Part shown: in pieces, positions 54,811 through 64,000 of the stretch
Position numbering within the stretch: position 1 is the stretch's first letter
How the letters are laid out: every line of letters starts with the position of its first letter
Assembly: GCA_015501055.1 (NCBI GenBank)
Contig: JADNYV010000051.1
Span: 62,001-126,000, forward strand
Source: Mucidula mucida
Taxonomy: Eukaryota > Basidiomycota > Agaricomycetes > Agaricales > Physalacriaceae
Length of the DNA: 64,000 nt
Direction of reading: 5' to 3'
Program-made: the position numbers and the translations under genes
Notes under the pieces: generated by a model
Database searches by the model: none
What the model was told of the DNA's origin: nothing
The model's input: the letters and a program-made list of their open reading frames with translations, nothing else

Positions 54811-55417
54811 GTTCACAGAGGTACCGAAGCAACACTGCGATTCAAATGCCGTACAGAAACCTTCTGATCTTGGTCTCTAGTGGCGTTCCAAATCAGCTTA
54901 CATCTGTTTGAGGTATGGGTCCCCGTCGCGCTCAGGCTCATACAGATTAATGCTTCACATCTCGATATCTCGTGGCAGCTATGACACCGGTGCGTTCTCA
55001 GTCGTTCTCGTATGAGTTTCTACTTGACCTTTTCAAGAACGGCTCCGTGGATTGTATGACAGCTGTGATAACTGCGGAATCCTTACAGCATCAAGAAATC
55101 CGCCTCCGTATACGATTGCTCCGCCATTTTGATGGCTGATCAATCAAAACCTGATCAGTGGCCTCCGTCGAGGTCGAACCTGCAATCCAACACGAAGCTT
55201 GGGTTAACGGCGAAGGGCCGAATGTTCGACTTGAACAAGAATGAAAACACCGACTTTCAGGCTTAAAGGGTAGGGTCCTCATGGGCGGAGAGGCCGCACA
55301 TTGTTATTTCGAATGTATAGGTCTACTCCGCTTTTCCGCTTTGCCTCCTAGATATGTATCAACGCCATTCTTGCCCATAAAGGTGCGTTTGTCTGTTTTC
55401 TTTTCAACAAAAACGAC
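54811..55417. other. Intergenic, nothing recognised
   Basis: Continuation of the decayed segment and upstream flank of the next gene. Confidence 0.4.
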
Positions 55418-56018
55418 ATGACTCTCTCGCAGGACCCACCCGCCAGTTTCGACTTGAAGGCTCAGCTTGTAGCCTACTTCATCGGTCTGGCTACATCCAA
55501 TCCGACCACAGGTGCTATAGTGGCGGTTATTCTCTATGTGTTATCTGCTCTCACCCTTCTCGTCGTTCCGCTCATCTGGCCGGGAAGCGTACTCTCGCTG
55601 ACGCGGCGTACCATAAACGACACCCGCGACTGGCTCGAGGACCTTGCTCGTCGTCGAGCGAACGGAGCCATGTACCGCATCTGCGCGTCAGGTCATTTCG
55701 CGTTGGATGAGTGCGTTGTCTTGTTGCTCCATGCGGAATGCTTTGACTAAACCACTTGTAGAATCCATGAACGCGTTCATGATCTCGAATCACTCCATCG
55801 ACGCCGCCTCCGCCCGTTGCATATTTTCAAGTATGCACTGGGTGCATACAGCCTCTCTCGTGCGGCGCATGCTTGTATGCGTGAGGCCGATACTCTGAGA
55901 ATCAATCTGGAGAATCAAGTACGTCTCAACTTGCACTCAAGAATGACTGTTTTCATGCCTTTCGCAGGTCAGAGGATTGAGATCCTCCTCTTCGACGCCT
56001 CCGTCCGTAGCTACATAG
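55418..56018 (+). CDS. Small membrane protein with coiled coil, paralogue of 48101-48786
   Basis: Three exons, 55418-55710, 55762-55918 and 55968-56018, total 166 codons in frame. MTLSQDPPASFDLKAQLVAY is followed by one long helix (IVAVILYVLSALTLLVVPLI, about residues 37-56), then WPGSVLSLTRRTINDTRDWL, LESLHRRRLRPLHIFKYAL and CMREADTLRINLENQ. The membrane helix, WPG turn, helical IFKYA block and intron positions match the minus-strand gene 7 kb away. Function unknown. Likely membrane-anchored with a cytosolic helical domain. Confidence 0.72.
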
Positions 56019-56456
56019 AGAGATAATAGTTGGAATCGAGCGCTTCTTTACGAGAACACTAGATGTTCACCTTGTTGTTGCCCTCTCGCCCCTGGGGGTG
56101 AGCCGAACTAGTTGTCAAAAATTCCCAATGGACTGTTGTCTCCATTCTCTTTCCTCGCTTCTCTGTAGGATTTTTTATTTCTAGATTCTTGGCGTTACCG
56201 AATCATTTCCGAGTCCTTTAGCTTTCGTCGATGACAATTTAGAATTGCACTATTTGGCGCGCGTCTGGAAGTGATTTTATGGCACGTTTGTTGAAGCAGT
56301 AAGACGATGCGTTGCATGGCGACGTGTCTTCGGAAAGCATGGATTAGATTGACGCGTTGAACGCGATTGATCGGCTATCTCGGAGATGTTGATTAACACC
56401 GAGTGGCATCAAACGGAGTTGCTTCTCGCGTTCATGTACTTGACTGGCGACTTGAC
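56019..56456. other. Intergenic, nothing recognised
   Basis: 3' flank of the membrane protein and upstream region of the first PP2C-like gene. Confidence 0.4.
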
Positions 56457-57893
56457 ATGTCGCGGTTTACTTTCAGATTCTCTCATTTCCGATATCTCCT
56501 ACCTGCATATGTAGTCTCTGCTTCTCCTTTCAAGTTTTCCTACGGTTCTGCGGACGGCGAGTTCAAGGCCTACTTCATATGCCTGGACGCAAGTGACAGT
56601 TTCTTATAGAGAAACCCGACGTCGCGTGGAGAAACATTTCCTATCTAAACGTGGTGCCTGGAATGGCGCGCTTTGATTATCACACGATCGCAAAGTGGGT
56701 CTTTGAACTTTTGGTTCCAACCTCTTATCGATTTTTGCTCTAGGAACCGCATATTGGAGTATCATGTTGATGTCATAACGACGCATGAAAATGGCTACCC
56801 AGTATCGACTTACTGCCTTTTCGATAACCACTACGGATATCGGACAACTCTATGGGTGAACTCGCGGTTTGAGAACTTGTTCATCGAACGGTGGCGTAAT
56901 CGCATCTCAGCAGTGCCTGAACTACACGCGTCCTCGGCAGATCTCAAACCAGAAAATCTATATCCATCCGCGGAAGAGATGGAAACGCTATTGAAGGACA
57001 TTTTTGTGGATATTGACGACGAGCTCGTATATCTGAGCGCCTATGCCCTTTCTGCTATGTGGACAAGGCGCGTAGATAGGTGGGAGCCAAAGGTAGACGA
57101 GCCTGATCCTCCGACGCCGCCTGAGGTTTTGGCAGGTCTGTCTGGCTCATCCCTCCTGGCTGTCATATGGGACTCGACGACGCGTTTGGTGCATATTGCT
57201 AATACTGGAAATCCGGGCGCCATATTTGCTCGAAGGAGAACCTCTGGCACTGGCGAGTATGATGTCGAGGTTCTCGCGGCATTACCACGGCCTGACGATC
57301 TCCTACGGGTCCAAAGGGTCCATCCCGGGGAGAAACAAATCGTTGATGCGTCTGGGCGGCTGTGGGGAACGGTGCCACTCCGAGTGTTTGGTATGGTACC
57401 GTGGAAATGGACGAACGAGATCCGTAGATTGGTCGGCTGGACTGAAGATCCTCACTTCGAGGCCAACGTTCGGACCCCTCCATACCTCACCGCTGAGCCT
57501 ATCACAGCGAGCGTCAGGGCAGAGGAGGGTGACGTGCTGATTTTAGCGTCAGCGGGCATCTTTCCATCTTCTTTGTCTCCGAAGGAGAGATTCGATCTTG
57601 TCAATAAATGTCTCACTGACCCAACGCCACCGGCGACGAAGCAGGCGCAGAAGGAGGAAAAACAGACAAGCGCTGCGGCACCGCCAGATCATTGGTACTG
57701 CGCCTCTCAAGGCTACTTCAATAGTCCGGCATCGCATCAATATGAAACTCAGAATGCAGATGGTCTGTATGAAGAGCGGAATGTCGCACGACGGGTAATG
57801 GAGTCCTTGGGTTGGACTGGGGATGGCAAATTAGTGAAGGAGATGGAGGACGGTGATAGGGTTACAATGATGGTACTAGTATTTGGAAAATAG
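56457..57893 (+). CDS. PP2C-like protein, probable pseudophosphatase
   Basis: Three exons, 56457-56544, 56610-56694 and 56744-57893, give 440 residues in one frame. The fold follows PPM/PP2C phosphatases of the pyruvate-dehydrogenase-phosphatase type: DYHTIAKNRILEYH, the motif-2 position CLFDNHYGYRTT, SSLLAVIWDSTTRLVHIANT, RVHPGEKQIVDASGRLWGTV, PLRVFGMVPWKW, TPPYLTAEPITASV and DVLILASAGIF, ending DRVTMMVLVFGK. Residues that bind the two metals are altered: DGHGG reads DNHYG, ANVGDS reads ANTGNP and ASDGLW reads ASAGIF. Catalysis is therefore unlikely; binding or regulation is more plausible. A paralogue follows 158 bases downstream. Confidence 0.82.
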
Positions 57894-58050
57894 ATTGCCT
57901 TGTAAAGGTTGTATTGCGGTTTGCAAGTTGTCTGCAGATTTTGGCGGCTATCTCCGTTCGGCAACTGCCGAATGCCTCATCGTCACCGTGACTGCTACGC
58001 GCTACAGCTTTGCTTCCTTCCTCCATGTACACGCGAGACGACCATTCATA

Positions 58051-59360
58051 ATGCGATGCTTCGGATATAGACTGCCACGGATGCGCTATGCGCTATACTC
58101 CATTGCTGGATCAAGCATCCGATACCGATACAATCTGGCAGACGGTGTTCTCGCTTTTATTGCTCTTCATTCGCGGACTTATCATTAATGGCTTTCTCCA
58201 GAGGATTTTGATGTTGAATGGGACGTCAAATATAAAGATCCAGCATCATTCCTGCCTGTTGATCTCCATCACATTACTTTGAACAGGTATATATCTTCAC
58301 GCTTTTCCAGAGCCTTGAAATAACGTGTGATTTCAGAAACGATAATAAGACGTGCGGAATGACATACATGAGGAGGGAACAGGGCTTGAAAGATTGCTCC
58401 ATGTCCATAACCTGTCTTCTCGACGGTCATGGTGGAGGTAGCACGACGCATTGGCTTGCAACTCGCCTTGCGGATAGGCTTGTCGACCGCTACTGGGACC
58501 TGTACTACAAAACTCGGCGTGGATTTATGTGGCTGTACCATCCCTCGAAATTTCATGCGCTCGGTCAGACAGACGACTCTGACGCGCGTGGAGCTACCCC
58601 GGAAGAGATTACTGGAATGATGAAGAAGACGTTCTTGGAAGTAGACAACGACCTCGTGGCTCTCGGCGCACACCTCTTCTCCGCGAAGTTGGCCAGACGG
58701 TGGGGCTCCACGCCCAACGTTGATCGTTCTATGGATGACCCGCTGCTACGGGCAGCAGTACAAGGCTGCTCGGTAATTGTCGTGTTATACGACCACGCCA
58801 CGCGGCTAGTGCATGTTGCAAACAGTGGTAGTAGTACGGGGGTTATTTTGGCAAGACCACGCGATTGTGGGCAGCAGCGCGCCTATGACGTGGAAGTGCT
58901 TGCGCGACCAACCGTTGAGGACGAGCACCAACTCCGGGCCCATCATCCCGGTGAAGGCAACCTCTTGGGCCAGAATGGGTGGCTCTGGGGTTATTCCCCG
59001 CTTCGCGTCTTTGGACACGCGCCATGTAAGTGGACGAAAGATGAACGCCAAATGATCGGTTTTCCCGATTTTCCACACGATGCGGCGACGCCGCCTTACC
59101 TGACAGCGGAACCTACGACGGCGACTGCGCGAATACAGGATGGCGACATTCTCATCATGGCGTCGCGTGGCGCCTTTCCCGCGTCATTTTCCCCTGAGGC
59201 GACCGTTAGACTTGTTCAAGATCATCTAGCTCAATCCAATGTGTCAGCAAGCGTGATGGAGGCGCTTGGATGGATTACAAAAAGCGGTGATAATTGGGCG
59301 GGTACTGAAAAGGCGGTGACAGATGGATTAGGTTTATGTGTCATGTTATTCAAGGCGTAG
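58051..59360 (+). CDS. PP2C-like protein with partly lost metal site
   Basis: Three exons, 58051-58144, 58202-58286 and 58337-59360, give 400 residues in one frame, with intron positions like those of the upstream gene. The start MRCFGYRLPRMRYAL may be mitochondrial (basic, no acidic residues), as in PDP phosphatases. It keeps LLDGHGGGSTTHWLATRL (intact DGHGG), but the second Asp site reads VANSGSS and the third reads MASRGAF instead of ASDG. HHPGEGNLLGQNGWLWGYSP, PLRVFGHAPCKW and TPPYLTAEPTTATA are conserved. So one of the metal-binding acidic residues remains and two are lost; probably inactive. Confidence 0.82.
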
Positions 59361-60337
59361 TTCGAGGTTCGTAATTTGTATGCATTTGACGCTCCAGACA
59401 TTTACTATCCGTTTCCTTATAGGTTACAGTTTTAGGTGTCGTTTGATACCAGTTGAATTGGAATTGGTCCAGGTGAAACGGCCTAGTTTTGCGTTAGGGT
59501 ACCCCCAGGTGATACCAAGCGCCGCCCATCCCGCCGCCCGCCCCGCTTCGCGGGGCGGCTCGACGGGTGTAACGCACCCGCACTGCTGAAACCGGCCTCA
59601 AATTTTGCGTTATGTAACGCTCTAGGTGCTACTGAAACCACCCCGCCGTTACGCGTTACGTTTCACCCATACACTCAAATGCAGTATGTGCTACAAGCAC
59701 CATCATTCTCCTCTTCTAAGTGTTGCAACCTCTCAAGATCATTCTGGTTGCCCATGGGCATTCATTAAGAAGGCAGGTTAGCCAGATGGCAAAGCAAGCG
59801 GGGAAAAAGCCTCGCCGATCATCTCTTCTGATTTGATAGTAGCTTCGTTAGATCTTGTATCTGTTACTCTGGATACGCTCGCCGCAGAATCTCTTGAACC
59901 ACCGAAACTTACCATGTCAAACCGACACGTGGAGATAGCCCTCACTCGAACATGGTTGCAACTGTTGGAACAGGCATATAGCCGAAGGTGAACGTTGGGT
60001 GAACGTTCCGTTTTGAGTCGGAGTCCGTGACTGACGAGTAATGTGCGGCATGGATGTCTGCGAGATGAGAAGTTCGCATACTCTACCGCGTTGGCGCTGA
60101 CCACTGTTGGATCCAAGTCGAACCAGCCAGGTTCGGGTGCCTAAAAGGTGAGACCGAATATGTACGCGCGTTGACAATGAAGGTGAAGAGGTTAGAGTAA
60201 ATCATTGTTGACAGGCGTGTAAGTATATCTCCCATCTTTGCTACGACAATTCGAAAAAATGGACAAGTGGTTCGTTCATTGACATTAATAAAACTTCGGA
60301 AATAGGAACGATTGTCATAGTAAAGAGCAGACCACGC
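59361..60337. other. Intergenic with a GC-rich hairpin block
   Basis: 59515-59660 is strikingly GC-rich compared with its surroundings and holds GCCCCGCTTCGCGGGGC (59541-59557), a perfect stem of 7 bp with a 3-base loop, followed by several GTTACGC / GTAACGC words. Possibly a solo fragment of a transposable element. No gene in the remainder. Confidence 0.45.
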
Positions 60338-61858
60338 CTAGTAGCCCCTCCGCGCACGCTTCGCCGACCCTTCTGCATCAGCCTTACCACGGACACGCTT
60401 TGAGCGCCGAAGGGGGGATGGTACATCTGCTACATTGGGGACGTTGTCGTTATCCTGACCAGGTGGCACATTCTGCGCTAGCGTCGCTACTGCATCGTCG
60501 TCATCAGAGGTTTCCCTTTCACGAGGTCGACCCAAATTCGACGGCCCTGCTTCCGCATTGACGTGATTCAGTGCCGCCCGTCGAAGGGCGTAATCCTTCG
60601 ACGGTGAAGAATGTGTGGGTGGCGAGTCGGTTGTCTCGATGGTCATGGAGAGGTTGTCGACGATGATGAACTCGGGATCAAGGGGCGGATGCGGCGTGGT
60701 CTCTCGATATGCGGCGTCATCCTCAACTTCCTCCGGATCACCTAAGACACGATCCAAGGTAAGGTCGGGTTTGAAGCTTTCATGAGCACCGGATAACCAG
60801 ATAGTGACAATTTGCTCAATTTTGGTTACCGTGGATTGTTGTTCTGGCGTCCAGAGGCTAAGAGGCTTACGTCTACTGATAGTAATCCAGGCGTTGAGAA
60901 TTATGAAGAAGGGATGAACGTGGCTGTGGATCCAAGGAAGAGTGTTAAATGGGTGTTTGTGGCGCCTGTAATTGTCCGTCTCCTCAAGTTCCACAGTTCC
61001 GTTACGTTTAGTTTTGTGCAATGTCTTTCGAAAGATGGAATGTTTCTTCGACATCATAACTGCAATTGCTCTGTAACGCCAGCCGTCGATCGGCATCTTG
61101 AAAATCTACATACAACGAATCAGAGAATGTTTCAGGATAGGGAATGTAACATAAACTTACGTCCAAGTAAAACCTTAGTTTCTTGTTTTCGAGAGCCAAT
61201 CGCTCGTTCTCAAGGGTAAATGCCAGAACTTGGTCTACGAGCTCCAGAGGAGGAAGGAAGATGAGTCCGTGATGGTCATAGAACATGTGGTATAGAACGA
61301 TCACTTCGAGGTGTGTGTCAGAGCTAGACGAGCTTAAAGTAGGGCATACGATGCTCACGGAACATTATGTTGAATCGCGTGTCAAGGTTCAGCCGCTTGG
61401 CATCCGGATATCCGAAATAGTATTCAATACTTCGAATCTGTCATTGTGAGGCAATCATTAGTTAGTGGGCGGCTTCGACGAGGGATACAACGTACGCGCT
61501 CTGGCTCTGATTTCTGCCAACTGCGTGGAACGACATGGGCGCCATGAACGGTGGCACATTCACTGGGTTCCTGCGTCAATACGCAGAATGTCCCTGCCGG
61601 TGCCGCAACGGCGGTTCGTGCTCGAGTAGCCGCCGAATTGCGCTTCGCCGCGTTAGCGTCCCGGACATTGGGTGTAGGTTTGACGGCGGGGGGCTGAACT
61701 TGGCGCTGGGATTCAGGGTTCTGTGGCGTCACGGCAAGTGCTTGAGCCATGGCATCCTCGTCGTCATCGTCGTCTTCAACGAAGAAGTCGCGGTCCTCCA
61801 TAAGGGGAGAGGCTGGGCGCGCATCAGTGTCAGCGATAGAGGCGTTTGGGGAAGTCAT
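60338..61858 (-). CDS. HNH-like nuclear protein, fifth family member
   Basis: Start ATG at 61858 (MTSPNASIADTDARPASP). After an acidic stretch (FFVEDDDDDEDAMAQA) comes the HNH-like core: CVLTQEPSECATVHGAHVVP then RSW, followed across an intron by RSIEYYFGYPDAKRLNLDTR and FNIMF. Further exons read VIVLYHMFYDHHGLIFLPP, a helical LENERLALENKKLRFYLD, then MPIDGWRYRAIAVMMSKKHS, LPWIHSHVHPFFIILNAWIT and a basic tail (LRRSKRVRGKADAEGSAKRA). The Cys and the AHVVPR His are kept, the best-preserved HNH in this window. The tail has a bipartite-like nuclear signal. Role unknown; a DNA-acting function is an inference. Confidence 0.82.
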
Positions 61859-62562
61859 TATGAGAGCGAGCCAAAGCCAGGACAGCCTTTAAAAGACCGA
61901 CGAAGTAGTTATTGTTATTGTTCAGTTTGGGGATAGATGATACCTTCAAGATGAGTACGGAGTTTTTCTACACGATGTGCCATGTGAATCAGCAAGGGCA
62001 GGATCTCCTAGGGAAGCAATTAGATATTTGTTGTTCAGTATGGAGGTAGGTGACTCCATGTGCGTTTCCTTGGAAGAATCAGTAAACAAAGCACCTGTCG
62101 CTGGCTCATGCTAAGAGGGTATGTCCCTGACATCAGACGCTCTATACTGATGTGGATTCATCTAAAGCGTTTCGTCCTCCCGACTGATTGCAAGGTGATA
62201 CTGCCAGAAATGAATGGAGGCGATTGCGTGCGTCGCAGAAATTGGGAGGAATGTGAGGAAATGACCTTAATATGCCCTCCATTCCGATAAAAAGGCCTTC
62301 GGGTCGGCAAACCTTACGAATAGAAGCCACATGGTACAGGGCGGTGTTGGCTGGTGTTGGCCCTTGTCCAATGTCCATGAATGAACGTCACGAGGTCGTG
62401 ACTGTCACAATAACAATTAGCCGTCAATAAGGCGAGCTCTGGCTTTCATTTCCACCACCACTACGACCCCGAACTTCCATCACAGTGCACCTCCCCCACC
62501 ATGCCCGACTTTGTTTATCTGCGTGATATAACCACAGCGCCTACTTCCAATGTCATGGAATC
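61859..62562. other. Intergenic next to the retroelement
   Basis: A minus-strand frame (62378-62142: YHVASIRKVCRPEGLFIGME) is unassigned. 62557-62562 (GGAATC) abuts the LTR and would hold one half of any target-site duplication. Confidence 0.4.
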
Positions 62563-63088
62563 TGTTAGCGACTGACTAAGCCACGAGACTCAACCAGGTA
62601 CCACAGCAAGAAACTAAGAAAGTGTTTGCGTTCGTAAGACTAGGCTAGGCCAGGTGTATAAACGAGATCGGAACTAAAGTACAATGATACTACACTACTG
62701 CTTATATACTAGTAAGTCTGTGTTTGAAGCTCCTTGTCCATATGCGTTTCCACTAGGGATGCTCCACGCCCTTGACCCAGTGTTGTATGCTACTAGTCCG
62801 TGAAACCATTAAATACGAGTGGTGACTGCATGTAAGTAATAATACTGAAACGACCATGTGTGCTACGAGTGTCGGCGGTGTGTATACAATAGGGAGTCCA
62901 TGAGGTATCGGCATGTATGATGTCATCCATGTGTTGGGCGTGTGTTCGACATGAGTACGGCTTCGGTAATGAAAAGGGGTATGATCGGTGACGAAACAGA
63001 TGATGAAACGGTCCGTTGGTTGATAAGACAAGGCTCCCGATAAGATATGATAAGATGTGAAAATGTGAAAATATGGCGATTCATAACA
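62563..63088 (-). mobile_element. 3' LTR of a Ty3/gypsy (chromovirus) retrotransposon
   Basis: 526 bp, beginning TGTTATGAATCGCC and ending CGCTAACA on the minus strand, so it has the TG...CA ends and a 5-bp TGTTA/TAACA inverted terminal pair. Inside, GTATATAAGCAG (near 62700) is a promoter TATA box. The purine-rich tract AAGGAGGGGGTGA lies directly before it. The element's other LTR is outside the window. Confidence 0.82.
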
Positions 63089-63104
63089 TCACCCCCTCCT
63101 TAAG
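63089..63104 (-). other. Polypurine tract of the retrotransposon
   Basis: Minus strand AAGGAGGGGGTGA, immediately upstream of the LTR; it primes plus-strand DNA synthesis in such elements. Confidence 0.65.
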
Positions 63105-64000
63105 GCGCAAGTTCCATTCTGCGCCAGAGTCGCTCCATGAGGGCTGCAGAGGGTAGCGTGACGTCGAGGGGTTCGGTATCGGGCGGTGGCATGGGTTGGA
63201 ATAGATGTGATGGAAATTGCGACATGGGGACTTCAATGCGAGCAAGCGCGGGTGGCTTTGGCTTGTTCGGATATTGTTGGTGGAAATCGCTGATGGCTTC
63301 GTCGGCATTTTTGAGATTGCATGCCGGTTCCCATGTCTGCTCGTGTGTGCCATAACCCTTCCAGTGAACCTTGTATTGAAAACCCCCGCGGTACTTCCGG
63401 GAATTCACCACTTTCTCGACCTCCCATTCCGGTTCGGCTCCTTCCAGCACAGGTGGTGGACGCGTGTCTCGGGGTTGCGTCGGAAATTGCGGCTTGTGGT
63501 AAGGCGTCAGCAGGGCCTCATTGAACACGGGATGAATGCTTTTCCACGTGTGAGGAATCTGGAGCTTGTAAGAGCTCGTCCCGACTTTCTTGATCACTTT
63601 GAACGGCCCGAATCGTTTGTCATCGAGCTTCTTCATTGGTCGATCCGTGCTGAGATTCGTCCCTTCCAGCCATACTTTGTCGCCTTCCTTGTACTCTACT
63701 GCCTCTGTTCGCTTCCTGTCATAAAACCGTTTCATGTCCTCTTTTGCCATCTTCAATGCTGACCCCACTTCATCCCATGTCTTCCTCATGCCGTCGGCAA
63801 ACTCCTGCGCAGTCTCATTTCTCGATGCCGTTTTCGGAGCGGTGCCTTTGTAGGGATGTCTGCCCATGTCTGCGAAGAACAGAGTGACTTTGGTCGCCGA
63901 GTGAACTCGATCATTGTAAACGAATTCAGCAGAGGGTAGCCATTCGTGCCAGTCGTTCTAATGGTAGTTGACAAATAACCGTAAGAAATGTTCTATCTCT
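63100..64000 (-). CDS. Ty3/gypsy polyprotein, integrase C-terminus with chromodomain (partial)
   Basis: Only the 3' end of pol is in the window. It starts within the integrase core (WHEWLPSAEFVYNDRVHSAT), continues through MKRFYDRKRTEAVEYKEGDK and the KKLDDKRFGPFKVIKKVG integrase C-terminal motif, SIHPVFNEALLTPYHKPQ, then a chromodomain (WEVEKVVNSRKYRGGFQYKV, HWKGYGTHEQTWEPACNL) and a proline-rich tail ending LWRRMELAP. Chromodomains of this clade target insertion to heterochromatin. In the core, TAG at 63958-63960 interrupts the frame where related elements have Gln (NYH*NDW), a single C-to-T change, so this copy is defective unless the base is wrong. Confidence 0.88.

Noticed and set aside
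62142..62378. Minus-strand frame next to the LTR as part of the retroelement
   Set aside because: It lies outside the TG...CA borders and has no similarity to gag or pol.

Overview
The window is nuclear DNA of a mushroom-forming basidiomycete (Agaricomycetes). Genes are split by many short GT-AG introns of about 45-60 bases, sit on both strands without operons, and belong to families typical of this class: F-box/leucine-rich proteins, DUF6534 seven-helix membrane proteins, HNH-like proteins, a GPI-anchored chitin deacetylase, PP2C-like proteins, and a chromodomain-bearing Ty3/gypsy element. No bacterial, viral or organellar sequence was seen. Two tRNA genes with short introns confirm the eukaryotic nuclear setting. 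Gene models were built by joining reading frames across splice sites by eye; products are assigned from remembered family patterns and motifs, not from a database search.

Layout. 1-1237: broken F-box gene cut by the window edge. 1526-3678 (-): FAD-dependent oxidoreductase. 3967-4626: perfect-phase 330-bp tandem duplication. 5076-6696 (+): DUF6534 membrane protein. 7041-8726 (+): F-box protein. 9090-9882: duplicated 3' end of the next gene. 9814-15430 (-): large Rho1-type exchange factor (DEP, two DH domains, PH, CNH), the one clearly core cell-biology gene. 16280-23340: array of three tandem units, each a head-to-head pair of F-box-like genes followed by a leucine-rich relic; the first unit is collapsed, the other two are largely intact. 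23728-24905 (-): coiled-coil protein. 25410-30426: three members of an HNH-like nuclear protein family, two in tandem and one divergent. 30931-36726: EthD protein, MFS permease and protein kinase, all with apparent single-base frameshifts. 37002-38369 (-): second DUF6534 protein. 39149-39872: 724-bp element with two 307-bp inverted arms. 41123-42778 (+): chitin deacetylase. 43997-49930: sparse region with small hypothetical genes and tRNA-Ala. 50151-51228 (-): fourth HNH-like family member. 51340-51890 (-): metallo-beta-lactamase-fold relic. 52867-56018: hypothetical genes and tRNA-Asn. 56457-59360 (+): two tandem PP2C-like genes with degraded metal sites. 60338-61858 (-): fifth HNH-like family member. 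62563-64000 (-): 3' LTR and integrase end of a chromovirus.

Apart from the exchange factor (cell-wall integrity and polarity signalling through Rho1) and the cell-wall deacetylase, most genes belong to expanding, fast-changing families. Recent local duplication is the dominant theme: F-box pairs, HNH-like genes, PP2C-like genes, small membrane proteins and the non-coding tandem and inverted repeats. No metabolic gene cluster or defence-island-like assembly could be supported.
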